From assembly GCF_001310275.1 (NCBI RefSeq), contig NZ_LGYZ01000107.1:33518-97517 (forward strand): a stretch of 64,000 bases of DNA, given 5' to 3'. Made by a program: the position numbers and the translations under genes. Position 1 is the stretch's first letter, and each line of letters opens with the position of its first letter. This document shows positions 43,182 through 52,352 of this stretch, piece by piece. The stretch comes from Nocardia arizonensis (GTDB lineage Bacteria > Actinomycetota > Actinomycetes > Mycobacteriales > Mycobacteriaceae). The notes under the pieces were generated by a model. It ran no database searches, was not told the origin of the DNA, and worked only from the letters and a program-made list of their open reading frames with translations.

Positions 43182-44399
43182 TCAGCGCAGCGCGCGGGCC
43201 AGATTCTCGTCGAGCGCGCCGAGGAATTCCTCGGTGGTGAGATAGCCCTGGTCGCCGCCGACGAGCAGCGCGAGGTCCTTGGTCATCTGACCGCCCTCGA
43301 CGGTCTTGATGACGACATCCTCGAGGGTCTGCGCGAAGCCGATGACCTCGGGGGTGTTGTCCAGCTTGCCGCGGTGCTCGAGGCCGCGGGTCCAGGCGAA
43401 GATCGACGCGATCGGGTTGGTCGAGGTCGGCTTGCCCTGCTGGTGCTGGCGGTAGTGCCGGGTGACGGTGCCGTGCGCGGCCTCGGCCTCACAGGTCCTG
43501 CCGTCCGGGGTGAGCAGCACCGAGGTCATCAGGCCGAGCGAACCGAAGCCCTGAGCCACGGTGTCGGACTGGACGTCGCCGTCGTAGTTCTTGCAGGCCC
43601 AGACGTAGCCGCCCTCCCACTTCATGGAGGAGGCGACCATGTCGTCGATGAGGCGGTGCTCGTAGGTGAGCCCGGCCGCGTCGAACTGGGTCTTGAACTC
43701 GGCGTCGAAGATCTCCTGGAAGGTGTCCTTGAACATGCCGTCGTAGGCCTTCAGGATGGTGTTCTTGGTCGACATGTAGACCGGGTAGTTCTGCGCGAGA
43801 CCGTAATTGAACGACGCGCGAGCGAAGTCCTCGATGGACTTGCGGAAGTTGTACATGCCGAGCACGACGCCGCCGTCCTCGGGCATCTTCACCACCTCGT
43901 GCACGATCGGCTCGCTGCCGTCGTCGGGGGTGAAGGTGAGGGTGACGGTGCCGCCCTGGAACACCTTGAAGTCGGTGGCGCGGTACTGGTCGCCGAAGGC
44001 GTGACGGCCGATGATGATCGGCTTGGTCCAGCCGGGGACCAGACGCGGAACGTTGGAGATGATGATCGGCGCGCGGAAGATCGTGCCGCCGAGGATGTTG
44101 CGGATGGTGCCGTTGGGAGAGCGCCACATCTTCTTCAGGCCGAATTCCTCGACTCGGGCCTCATCCGGGGTGATCGTCGCGCACTTGACGCCGACGCCGT
44201 GCTCTTTGATCGCGTTGGCGGCGTCGATCGTGACCTGGTCATCCGTCTTGTCGCGGTATTCGATGCCGAGGTCGTAGTACTCGAGGTTCACGTCGAGATA
44301 CGGGTGGATCAGCTTGTCCTTGATGAACTGCCAGATGATCCTGGTCATCTCGTCGCCGTCGAGTTCTACGACGGTGCCTTCAACCTTGATCTTGGACAT
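43182..44399 (-). CDS. icd: Isocitrate dehydrogenase, NADP-dependent (dimeric, eukaryote-like)
   Basis: Oxidatively decarboxylates isocitrate to 2-oxoglutarate. At 405 residues it belongs to the homodimeric class II NADP-IDHs. Signatures are SPNGTIRNILGGTIFR (about residue 95, isocitrate and phosphate contacts), the metal-binding DDMVAS (about residue 252) and HGTVTRHYRQHQQG for NADP. Same position relative to metC/metX as icd1 (Rv3339c). A 600-bp non-coding stretch lies upstream. Confidence 0.95.
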   Translation of the reverse strand: MSKIKVEGTVVELDGDEMTRIIWQFIKDKLIHPYLDVNLEYYDLGIEYRDKTDDQVTIDAANAIKEHGVGVKCATITPDEARVEEFGLKKMWRSPNGTIRNILGGTIFRAPIIISNVPRLVPGWTKPIIIGRHAFGDQYRATDFKVFQGGTVTLTFTPDDGSEPIVHEVVKMPEDGGVVLGMYNFRKSIEDFARASFNYGLAQNYPVYMSTKNTILKAYDGMFKDTFQEIFDAEFKTQFDAAGLTYEHRLIDDMVASSMKWEGGYVWACKNYDGDVQSDTVAQGFGSLGLMTSVLLTPDGRTCEAEAAHGTVTRHYRQHQQGKPTSTNPIASIFAWTRGLEHRGKLDNTPEVIGFAQTLEDVVIKTVEGGQMTKDLALLVGGDQGYLTTEEFLGALDENLARALR

Positions 44400-45002
44400 G
44401 GATCTTCGTGTCCTCCTAGGATGGTGCCCTCATTGCACGGCCAGGCGAACACGCTTGTGAGCGGACCCCAGCTGTTCCAACAGACAACGTATATGTCCCG
44501 CGTTGTCGGCGGGACGTGTGGTGCAAACAAGACAAGCGTACTGCTGGTCCCGTCCGCTCCGCGCGGGGAGGTGCCACTGTGCGTAACCTCGCAGCGTACC
44601 GAGTATCGGCCGAGATTTGTTACCCATAAGTAGATTAGAGGTGACGATCGGCACGCCGACAGGTCCGCGCACCGGCATCCGGCCCACGGACCCGGTTCGC
44701 CGGACAGCGGTGACGGCGCCCCGCCTCGGCCCCCTCGATCAGCGCCGCAGGCCGGTCGCGGATCACGAGCGATGATCGGTGTCACGGCGAGGAAGGATCC
44801 GGCGACGACATGGAAAGCGGATCGCCCGGAGCGTGATGGCCGACGGCGACCCCCGAGACCGCGGCGCGGGCCGCCCGCACCGCCGTGATCACCGCCTACA
44901 CCGAGTTCCGGCGCAGCTGCGCGCCCGAACTCCCGGCCGCGACGGTGTGATTTCCGGTACGGAATTCGGGCGTTGACCGGGCGCCAGCTACCATGTCCCT
45001 CA
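44400..45002. other. Intergenic region between icd and the metC riboswitch
   Basis: Holds the icd promoter and leader on the minus strand and the metC promoter on the plus strand. I see a TACCAT -10 candidate at 44989-44994, about seven bases before the riboswitch. A 37-codon plus-strand frame at 44837-44950 (containing AARTAVITAYTEFRRSCAPE) has coding-like composition and ends in TGA; it may be the tail of a lost gene. No other feature is clear. Confidence 0.4.
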
Positions 45003-45119
45003 GGTCATGAGTGCCAGCGCCAAGCCCCGGCTCGCTGGACGGCAACCCTCCAGCTGCGGTGGGGTGCTCCGGGTGATGACCGGGTTCCCGAAGGCCGGGA
45101 GCAAGCGCGCTGTTTCAGG
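45003..45119 (+). ncRNA. SAM-IV riboswitch of metC-metX
   Basis: The leader has the SAM-IV layout known from actinobacterial met genes: GGTCAT (45003-45008) pairs with ATGACC (45076-45081), the conserved core AGTGCCAGCG-CAAGCCCCGGC is followed by CTGG-CGGCAACCCTCC and GGTGGGGTGCTCCGGGTGA, and a further hairpin region (CCCGAAGGCCGGGAGCAAGCG) follows for the pseudoknot. It stands about 80 bases before the metC start and should lower expression when S-adenosylmethionine is high. Confidence 0.85.
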
Positions 45120-45199
45120 AGGATTCCGCAATGTGTTGTTGTCCGTCGCCCGTCTCGCGATAACCCTCAAGTCCGGCGAACAACCCATCTGGAGCACAT

Positions 45200-46528
45200 A
45201 TGAGCGACCCCACCGCATCCCCTATCGATCCCACCGAATGGTCCTTCGAGACCAAACAGGTGCACGCGGGGCAGGCGCCCGACGAGGCGACCGGCGCGCG
45301 AGCGCTGCCGATCTACCAGACGACCTCCTACGCCTTCCGCGACACCGACCACGCGGCGGCGCTGTTCGGCCTGGCCGAACCGGGCAATATCTACACCCGG
45401 ATCATGAACCCCACCCAGGACGTTGTCGAGCAGCGCATCGCCGCGCTCGAGGGCGGGGTGGCCGCGCTGCTGCTTTCCTCGGGTCAGGCCGCGGAGACCT
45501 TCGCGATCCTCAACCTGGCCTCGGCCGGTGACCACATCGTCTCCAGCCCGCACCTCTACGGCGGCACCTACAACCTCTTCCACTACACGCTGCCCAAGCT
45601 CGGCATCGAGGTCTCCTTCGTCGAGGACCCGGACGACCTCGATCAGTGGCGCGCCGCCGTCCGGCCCAACACCAAGGCCCTCTACGGCGAGACCATCGCC
45701 AACCCGAGCAGCGCCATCTTCGACATCCGCGGCATCGCGGACGTGGCGCACGCGGCGGGGGTTCCGCTGATCGTGGACAACACCGTCGCCACCCCCTACC
45801 TCATCCAGCCACTCGCGCACGGCGCCGACATCGTCGTGCACTCGGCCACCAAGTACCTCGGCGGACACGGCGCGGCCATCGCCGGTGTCATCGTCGACGG
45901 CGGCACCTTCGACTGGACGGTGCGCGACGCCAACGGCGATTCCAGGTTCCCCGGTTTCACCATCCCCGACCCGAGCTATCACGGCGCGGTCTTCGCCGAC
46001 CTCGGCGCACCCGCGTACGCGCTCAAGGCGCGCGTGCAGTTGCTGCGCGACCTCGGTTCGGCGGTCTCACCGTTCAACGCCTTCCTCATCGCGCAGGGTC
46101 TGGAAACCTTGAGCCTGCGGGTCGAGCGGCACGTTGCCAACGCGCGGGCGGTGGCCGAATTCCTCGCCGGTCACGAGGAGGTGGTCACCGTGTACTACGC
46201 CGGTCTGCCGACCTCGCCGTGGCATGCGCGCGCCCGGGAGCTCGCACCGAAGGGCGCGGGCGCGATCGTCGCCTTCGAACTGCGCGGCGGCGTCGACGCG
46301 GGCAAGAAGTTCGTGGACGCGCTCACCCTGCACAGCCATGTCGCCAATATCGGTGACGTGCGGTCGCTGGTGATCCATCCCGCCTCGACCACGCATTCCC
46401 AGCTGACCCCGGAGGAACAGCGGGCGGCGGGCGTCACGCCCGGACTGGTTCGCCTGGCCGTCGGCATCGAGGGCATCGATGACATCCTGGCCGATCTACG
46501 AGCCGGGTTCGCGGCGGCGACGACGTGA
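45200..46528 (+). CDS. metC: O-acetylhomoserine sulfhydrylase
   Basis: Makes homocysteine from O-acetylhomoserine and sulfide; 442 residues, PLP fold type I of the Cys/Met metabolism family. Key segments are YTRIMNPT (about residue 64), the SGQAAE block, VVHSATKYLGGHG with the PLP lysine in SATK (about residue 217), and SLVIHPASTTHSQL near residue 392. It is annotated metC in mycobacteria although the reaction is that of MetY. It overlaps metX by four bases (GTGA), and the substrate of this enzyme is the product of MetX. Confidence 0.93.
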   Translation: MSDPTASPIDPTEWSFETKQVHAGQAPDEATGARALPIYQTTSYAFRDTDHAAALFGLAEPGNIYTRIMNPTQDVVEQRIAALEGGVAALLLSSGQAAETFAILNLASAGDHIVSSPHLYGGTYNLFHYTLPKLGIEVSFVEDPDDLDQWRAAVRPNTKALYGETIANPSSAIFDIRGIADVAHAAGVPLIVDNTVATPYLIQPLAHGADIVVHSATKYLGGHGAAIAGVIVDGGTFDWTVRDANGDSRFPGFTIPDPSYHGAVFADLGAPAYALKARVQLLRDLGSAVSPFNAFLIAQGLETLSLRVERHVANARAVAEFLAGHEEVVTVYYAGLPTSPWHARARELAPKGAGAIVAFELRGGVDAGKKFVDALTLHSHVANIGDVRSLVIHPASTTHSQLTPEEQRAAGVTPGLVRLAVGIEGIDDILADLRAGFAAATT

Positions 46529-47679
46529 GCGTGAGCACCGAGCCGAGTACCGACCGTCCGGCGAGAGGTGCGGCCTTGCTGCCGCCGCCGGACGGGCAGT
46601 TCGGCGTGATCGCCATCGGGGACGTCGCGCTGGAGAGCGGCGCCGTCGTCCCCGACGTGCGGCTCGCCGTCCAGCGCTGGGGCGAACTGTCTCCCGCCCT
46701 GGACAATGTGGTACTCGTCGAGCACGCGCTGACCGGGGATTCGCATGTGGTCGGCCCGGCCCGCGGCCGGCACACCCAGCCCGGCTGGTGGGACGGCCTG
46801 GTCGGTCCGGGCGCCGCGGTCGACACCGACGAATGGTGCGTGATCGCGACCAACGTGCTCGGCGGCTGCATGGGCAGCACCGGGCCCTCCTCCCCCGCCC
46901 CCGACGGAAAGCCCTGGGGTGCGCGGTTTCCCGAGATCTCCATTCGCGACCAGGTCACCGCGGAGATGACGCTGACCCGGCTGCTCGGCATCGAACGCCT
47001 CGCCGCGGTGGTAGGCGGATCGATGGGCGGCATGCGGGTGCTCGAATGGATGATCGGCGCACCCGAACGCGTCGCCGCCGCACTGGTTCTCGCGGTCGGC
47101 GCGCGCGCCAGCGCCGACCAGATCGGCACCCAGACCACCCAGATCGCCGCCATCAAGGCCGATCCCGATTGGCAGGGCGGCAACTACCACGGCACCGGCC
47201 GCGCCCCGATGGCCGGTATGGGTATCGCGCGGCGCATCGCCCACCTCACCTACCGCACCGAAGGCGAACTCGACCACCGCTTCGAGAACCACGCGCAAGA
47301 CGGCGAGGACCCGTGGCGCGGGGGACGATACGCGGTGCAGAGCTACCTCGACCATCAGGCCGAAAAGCTCTGTAGCCGTTTCGATCCCGCTACCTATGTC
47401 CTGCTCACCGAGGCCATGAACCGCCACGACGTCGGCCGCGTCCGCGGTGGCATCGCGGCGGCGCTGGCGTCCACCCCCGTGCCGTGCGTGGTCGGCGGCG
47501 TCGACTCCGATCGCCTCTACCCCCTCCACACCCAGCGCGAACTGGCCGAGGCGCTGCCCGGCTGCGACGGACTCGAGGTCGTGCATTCGCGCGACGGGCA
47601 CGACGGCTTCCTCACCGAAACCGCGGCCGTGTCGAAGCTGCTGCTCGAGACCATGCGACTGGCCCGCGAATCCCGCTGA
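46525..47679 (+). CDS. metX: Homoserine O-acetyltransferase
   Basis: Acetylates homoserine with acetyl-CoA, the first committed methionine step, and hands O-acetylhomoserine to MetC. 384 residues, alpha/beta-hydrolase fold. The nucleophile elbow is GGSMGGMRVLEW (Ser near residue 168), with the acid in GVDSDRLYP and the His in SRDGHDGFL. NVLGGCMGSTGP is the typical oxyanion region. GTG start coupled to metC, and under the same SAM-IV riboswitch. Confidence 0.96.
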   Translation: MSVSTEPSTDRPARGAALLPPPDGQFGVIAIGDVALESGAVVPDVRLAVQRWGELSPALDNVVLVEHALTGDSHVVGPARGRHTQPGWWDGLVGPGAAVDTDEWCVIATNVLGGCMGSTGPSSPAPDGKPWGARFPEISIRDQVTAEMTLTRLLGIERLAAVVGGSMGGMRVLEWMIGAPERVAAALVLAVGARASADQIGTQTTQIAAIKADPDWQGGNYHGTGRAPMAGMGIARRIAHLTYRTEGELDHRFENHAQDGEDPWRGGRYAVQSYLDHQAEKLCSRFDPATYVLLTEAMNRHDVGRVRGGIAAALASTPVPCVVGGVDSDRLYPLHTQRELAEALPGCDGLEVVHSRDGHDGFLTETAAVSKLLLETMRLARESR

Positions 47680-47682
47680 GGC

Positions 47683-48000
47683 TCAGCCGACGCCGATCGT
47701 GGTGATGGTGGCCGCCAAGGTCACGATGACCGCGCCGAGCAGGGTCAGCGTCGCGACGTCGAACGGCCTGCTGCGCACGGCCAGCAGACCCACCCGTGCC
47801 GTGGGCAGGCACAGCCGGAACGCCGCCGCCAGCAGGGTCGCGCCGCCGAAGAAGAGTGCGCCGCGGCGCCAGCGGTCGGAGGCCACCAGGACCACCGCCG
47901 CCGCTATGACCAGTGTCACGACAACCATCGGCAGGTGGCAGCGCAGGAATTGGGCCCATGCGCTGTGCTGCCTCGCGGTGGATGGTTCGGCGTCGTTCAC
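47683..48000 (-). CDS. DUF3017-type small membrane protein
   Basis: A 105-residue protein with three hydrophobic segments (PMVVVTLVIAAAVVLVA, ALFFGGATLLAAAFRL, VATLTLLGAVIVTLAATI) and an Arg-rich loop (SDRWRRG). It resembles the DUF3017 proteins that lie beside folD in mycobacteria. Here no folD follows. The GTG at 48000 (VNDAEPS) is chosen because a GACAAT -10 candidate lies seven bases upstream and the extra upstream codons are not conserved-looking. It converges on metX with three bases between stop codons. Function unknown. Confidence 0.65.
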   Translation of the reverse strand: MNDAEPSTARQHSAWAQFLRCHLPMVVVTLVIAAAVVLVASDRWRRGALFFGGATLLAAAFRLCLPTARVGLLAVRSRPFDVATLTLLGAVIVTLAATITTIGVG

Positions 48001-48228
48001 GGGGGTGATTGTCGCATGATGGGCCGCCGCGGGGGCCGTCGCGTCTCGGTGACGAGGTGAGCCGGCAGCCGCGGAACCGGCATTGTCTCTGTCCCGCAAT
48101 CGTTCTCGGCATCGGCGGCCGAGACCGGCCCCGCCGCCTTGACCGGCGGACGGGTGGGGCAGCAGACTTGGCTCGGGTCCCGTCGATTCGACGGGACGCG
48201 TTCATCGGGGACGAATCGGGGGAAGATC

Positions 48229-48786
48229 ATGCGAATCGCACGTGCCGCCACGATCGTCGCTCTCGTGACCGGAGTCGGCATCATCGCCGGATGCGCCGAC
48301 GATCCGGTCGCGGGATCGGCGACGCCGAGTTCGGTCGCGTCGGCGGTCGCTCCCACCACCGTCGCGGACCCGACGCCGGAATTCGGCCCCCTCGGCTACG
48401 GCAGGTTACGGCTCGGCATGAGCATGCTCGACGCCCAGGCCACCGGGGAGATCGCCCAGGTCGAGGACATGGGCGGTGATCCGCCGGGATGCGGGCGCTA
48501 CACCACCAAGACCGGTGCGAGCGGGTTCTACAAACAGGGCGAAATCGTCGCGATCATGCACAACAAACTGCCCGCCCGCACACCGGAGGGCATCGGCGCG
48601 GGCTCCACCGCCGATCAGGTGCGAGCCGCCTACCCGACGCTGAAACTCGGCCACAACTGGAGTTCGGCCGATGTCCCGGGCCAACCGGCCCACTACGGAT
48701 TCCTCGGCATCCGCCAGCAGAGCGCGCCGGACGCAAAGGTCACCCAGATGCTGCTCTACAACGACAACGACACCTGTCACAACTAG
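48229..48786 (+). CDS. Putative lipoprotein, hypothetical
   Basis: 185 residues with a lipoprotein signal peptide (IIAGC lipobox at about residue 22) and a Ser/Thr/Val-rich spacer. The folded part (about 50-185) contains LGYGRLRLGMSMLDAQATGE, a segment seen in many actinobacterial lipoproteins that begin with a 'G-x-L-x-LGM' turn, and two cysteines (PGCGRY and DTCHN) that could form a disulfide. GGGGGAAG lies before the ATG. No known function. It is the last gene before the A/T-richer toxin island. Confidence 0.75.
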   Translation: MRIARAATIVALVTGVGIIAGCADDPVAGSATPSSVASAVAPTTVADPTPEFGPLGYGRLRLGMSMLDAQATGEIAQVEDMGGDPPGCGRYTTKTGASGFYKQGEIVAIMHNKLPARTPEGIGAGSTADQVRAAYPTLKLGHNWSSADVPGQPAHYGFLGIRQQSAPDAKVTQMLLYNDNDTCHN

Positions 48787-48924
48787 AGCGTCCGTCCCCT
48801 GCCGTACCGCCTCATCCCCGCACCCGGCTTCCGGCTACGACGCTTCGGGCTTTGCCCGCGTCCGGTCGGGCTTGACACGACAATCGGCCACGACCGCGCC
48901 CGCGGCTATAAGGCCGATCTCAGA

Positions 48925-49515
48925 TCAGATCTGCGTGATGCCGTCCGCAGTGATGGCAGTTCCGTAGACTATCTCCCGAATGATCTTCTCCGGGTCGTTC
49001 CGGCTGTCGAGAGGAATCACATCGACAGCGGACCGACCTGCATGACTTGGCCATACCAAGGCGATCTCATACCCTGAAACCGTCTGCACCAGAACCACCT
49101 GACGGTCACCGTCGATATGTTTGAACAGCTTGTCGACCTTTGCCTGAATAGCAGGCCAAGGCTCCCAGATTACTGCGATCGGCCGTCGACGGGCAAACTC
49201 CGGCCATCTACTGATGGGAATCTCCTGAAACCGCAATGGCGGCCAAGGACGCAATTCGTCCATCTCCTCTATAACCCAACCGATAAAATTCCGAATATCA
49301 CCTTCGGAAAATGCGACACGCACGACGGTATCTAGCTCTTCGCCCGAGTCGAGCGCGGCAACCAACGCCTCGTATTCCTCATCGCGGCTCAGATCACCCA
49401 ACGGCCGCGTAACCAAACTGTCCGCAACACGGCCCGCTTCCCTCCTGTCCAATTCGGATGCGAACTGTGACATGTACAACACCGAGTTGAGAACCGGTCG
49501 CCAATTGTTGCCCAT
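48925..49515 (-). CDS. Candidate immunity protein of the toxin island
   Basis: A 196-residue cytoplasmic, acidic protein without signal peptide or TM segment. It matches no family I recognise. Motifs are LSRDEEYEALVAALDSGEE, IGWVIEEMDELRPWPPLRF and IWEPWPAIQAKVDKLF. AAGGCGG is seven bases before the ATG at 49515. It begins 14 bases after the restored end of the toxin frame, the typical place for an immunity gene in polymorphic toxin loci. Its frame is intact even though the toxin is broken. The role is inferred from position alone. Confidence 0.6.
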   Translation of the reverse strand: MGNNWRPVLNSVLYMSQFASELDRREAGRVADSLVTRPLGDLSRDEEYEALVAALDSGEELDTVVRVAFSEGDIRNFIGWVIEEMDELRPWPPLRFQEIPISRWPEFARRRPIAVIWEPWPAIQAKVDKLFKHIDGDRQVVLVQTVSGYEIALVWPSHAGRSAVDVIPLDSRNDPEKIIREIVYGTAITADGITQI

Positions 49516-49529
49516 ACAATTTCCGCCTT

Positions 49530-51003
49530 TCACCGCGTAGCCGTCATCTGAACCTGCGACGAGTCGATCGTAATCCCTTTGCCTCGCAGGTTATCGACCA
49601 CCTGCTGCGTGAAGTCCTGTGCGGGCTTGTAGTGCCCACTCTGATCAGTGATAACCCGCAGTTCGCCATTCACAACCTGCGCCTGCACCAGATACCGGTT
49701 GGCCGGCCAGAAAGCTCGAGTGATGGAACTGGCCCGGCGCATGGTATGTGGAGGCGTACAACTTGCCGTTCTCGTCCATGACAAAAATCGCCTTACCGTC
49801 TCCCGAATGCGCAGTCGAAGCCGCTGTTGTATCGAACAAGTTGCCGTTGGCATCATAGATCTTTCCGTCACGCACGGTCAGTTCATATGCTTTCCGTTCC
49901 TCAGCACTCAGATACTTGACCGCACTACCCGGCCATATACTGTTCCCTGGAATATTCTCGCCAACGTATCGGGGATCCATCTGAGTTGCCCTGAATCGCG
50001 GCGTCACGACTTTTGCGGCAATATTGTCAAATTTTGTCTTTATCATCCCGAGAATACGCTGAAGCTTGTCCAGCAAGGTCTTCGCCGAAGACTTGAGCTT
50101 CACCGCAGTTGCAAGTTTGGCGGCACGGACAATATCGGCGATCTTGCGAGCGTAACCTGCGATCTTGGCTGCAATTCTTCCGCTACGCGCTGCGGCAACT
50201 GCTGCAGCACCGAACCCGGCCGAAAGCGCACCTGCAACTACGGAGAAAACCACCGTCGTCGCGACCTCTACTGCAATATCCTTCGCGAGGTCTTCGAGCA
50301 AACTCTTTAGCTGGGTACGCAGTTCGTCGATAGCAGCTTTTTGATCACGGCACGATTGAGCGAGGTCATAAAACATCGCGACGATGTCTTCGGCGGCCAC
50401 TTTCAGGTCCCGAATATCTTCATCTATGTACGATGATTCGGGCGCGGTTACAGCATCGAAGCTCCTGGCTACCCCTTCGAGTTTCTCTGCCAATCCCCCT
50501 GCTCCACCGCTCTTAGCAAGTTTCTCCCAGGCGTCAGCGGCCGCGATGAGCTTGTCAGGATCTCCGTCCGGGATGGGGATGCCCACAGCAGCGGCGATAT
50601 TGAGGCCATCATCGACCAGGCCACTGCCCGGCCCTCCCGCGCTGGCAGGTGGCAATGGACAACTGTTCCACGCGGTTGGAAGCGTTGGTGGTTGACTTGG
50701 TTCCGGGCGACCTGTGCCGTGCTTGTAGTCGGCTAAGGCATAGTTGTATCCGGCCTGCTGAAGGATACCAGCGTAGTTGTCGATCGCCCGAGTCAGCGAA
50801 CTCGCGAGTAGATACACATCCATCGCAGCGTCGTCATAGGAGGTAGCTCAATCTTTGCAGGCTCCCACTGTCCCGCCCATTCCCTCGCTTGCGGCGAGTC
50901 CAGACATCGCCGACGTGAACTCCCGATGGAAATCGACCGCATAGCTGTTCAAATTCGCGGCTGATAGGCTGTAGATGAGGGGATCTACATTAAAGTCTGT
51001 CAC
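49530..51003 (-). pseudogene. Large WXG-type polymorphic toxin, interrupted by TGA and a frameshift
   Basis: If both lesions are repaired the product would have about 490 residues. The GTG at 51003 opens MTDFNVDPLIYSLSAANLNS and continues to GACKD, then an in-frame TGA at 50848-50850; the same frame goes on with ATSYDDAAMDVYLLASSL. In related actinobacterial toxins a Trp commonly precedes the SYD segment, so TGG-to-TGA is likely. The middle is helical (WXG/EspA-like) with a Pro-rich linker and a hydrophobic stretch near AVEVATTVVFSVVAGALSAG. The C-terminal domain includes GKAIFVMDENGKLYAS and GQFHHSSFLAGQPV, after which a +1 shift at about 49681 is needed to reach QVVNGELRVITDQSGHYKP. The frame then ends at 49530. 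Confidence 0.75.
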
Positions 51004-51009
51004 GAGTTT

Positions 51010-51312
51010 CTACCCTCGCCTCAGCATGCGTAGATTCGCCGTAGCCGCCGCTTCATAGCGGTCGCGAGCATCTACAATCGCCTGCCTCATTACGGCGATA
51101 CCATCGCTGACGTCTGTAGCCCCGGCGGTCCATTCGCGAAAAGCTTCGGCCTGAGCATCTGCTGCCGCGCCAGTCCAGGTCTGTTGAACGGCGGAGATTC
51201 GCTGCTGCAAGCCCTGTAAGCTATCTTCGAGAAATCCGATGAACCCGCTGACACGGGCAATGATTTGCTCGAGTTCGGCTATATCGACCCGGAACGGTTG
51301 GGTTTCGTCCAT
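51010..51312 (-). CDS. WXG100-family protein B
   Basis: A 100-residue ESAT-6-like helical hairpin. The turn is WTG in QQTWTGAAADAQAEAF at about residues 45-60, and no signal peptide is present. Start ATG at 51312 (MDETQPFRVDIAELEQ) is one base after the stop of the upstream WXG100 gene. It likely pairs with protein A and helps the downstream toxin through an ESX/type VII system. It ends six bases before the toxin GTG. Confidence 0.85.
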   Translation of the reverse strand: MDETQPFRVDIAELEQIIARVSGFIGFLEDSLQGLQQRISAVQQTWTGAAADAQAEAFREWTAGATDVSDGIAVMRQAIVDARDRYEAAATANLRMLRRG

Positions 51313-51313
51313 C

Positions 51314-51655
51314 TCACAGCGCCGGCAGATCGAGAGAACTTGGCAATGTCGCGGTTGCCGTCGCGCGGGCCTTGTCATGGTCTTCGAGAACCCTACTGGT
51401 GACACCCAGGAGTTCGGCCATCGTGGTCAGAGCGTCCAGGATGCTGTCTGCTCCCTGCTTCGTCTCCGACCAGCCTGCGGAGAACGCGTCGGCCGAGGTA
51501 CCTCGCCAACCGTTCATCAGGTTGGCGATATCGGCATCCAATGAATTCAGGCCGTTGACCAGGGATTCGGCGACTTGCTGGACGAATACGCCTGCGTCAG
51601 TTACTTCTTCTGGCACGAGGCCGAAATCCCCGGTAGTCCTCTGATCGTTCGCCAT
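51314..51655 (-). CDS. WXG100-family protein A
   Basis: A 113-residue ESAT-6-like protein with the turn WRG in MNGWRGTSADAFSAGW at about residues 47-62. GGAGAG lies close upstream of the ATG at 51655. Together with protein B it forms the usual tandem WXG100 pair leading a type VII toxin locus. The C-terminal tail after residue 95 is disordered and carries RATATATLPSS. Confidence 0.82.
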   Translation of the reverse strand: MANDQRTTGDFGLVPEEVTDAGVFVQQVAESLVNGLNSLDADIANLMNGWRGTSADAFSAGWSETKQGADSILDALTTMAELLGVTSRVLEDHDKARATATATLPSSLDLPAL

Positions 51656-51887
51656 GGTCTCTCCGTACATCTCGTGATACCGACCGGTGTCCAGTGGATG
51701 GCTTGACGGTTCATCCCCGTATCCGATCGTTCTGATCTCCATCAGAAGGTTGGACGCAGTGGGTCTCGAATCGGTTCCACAGAGTACGAAGGCGCTGGAC
51801 ACGGTGTGATTCCTTCAGTGCGGCCGAGGTAGCCTTCCATGCGGAAGATTTCTGCTGGTCCTGCCACGATCCGAAGGTACTTCTATT

Positions 51888-52352
51888 GTGCTGAAGCTGA
51901 TGTTCCATGAGCCCGTTATTCCGGGGAATACCGGGAATGCCATTCGGTTGGTGGCGGGGGCGGGGTGTGAGCTGCATCTGGTGGAGCCGTTGGGGTTCGA
52001 TCTCTCCGAGGCGAAGTTGCGGCGGGCGGGTTTGGATTACCACGATCTGGCTTCGGTGACGGTGCACGGGAGTTTGGCGGCGGCGTGGGAGGCGTTGGCG
52101 CCGGAGCGGGTGTATGCCTTTACGACGCAGGCCGATGCGCGGTACACCGATATCGCGTATCGGGAGGGGGACGTGCTGTTGTTCGGGACCGAGCCGACGG
52201 GGTTGCCGGACGGGGTGCTCGCCGACCCACGGATCACGGCTCGGGTGCGGATTCCCATGTTGCCGGGGCGGCGGTCGATGAATTTGTCGAATGCCGCGGC
52301 GGTCGCGGTGTACGAGGCGTGGCGGCAGATCGGATTTCCGTACGGCGTCTAG
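51888..52352 (+). CDS. trmL: tRNA (cytidine/uridine-34 2'-O)-methyltransferase
   Basis: A minimal SPOUT methyltransferase of 154 residues. MFHEPVIPGNTGNAIRL is the N-terminal signature, and LLFGTEPTGLPDGVL plus the knot segment IPMLPGRRSMNLSNAAAVAVYEAW form the SAM-binding trefoil. Modifies the wobble base of certain tRNA-Leu species in E. coli. GTG at 51888 is taken, though an ATG four codons later is possible. Marks the return to host-like base composition after the toxin island. Confidence 0.92.
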   Translation: MLKLMFHEPVIPGNTGNAIRLVAGAGCELHLVEPLGFDLSEAKLRRAGLDYHDLASVTVHGSLAAAWEALAPERVYAFTTQADARYTDIAYREGDVLLFGTEPTGLPDGVLADPRITARVRIPMLPGRRSMNLSNAAAVAVYEAWRQIGFPYGV

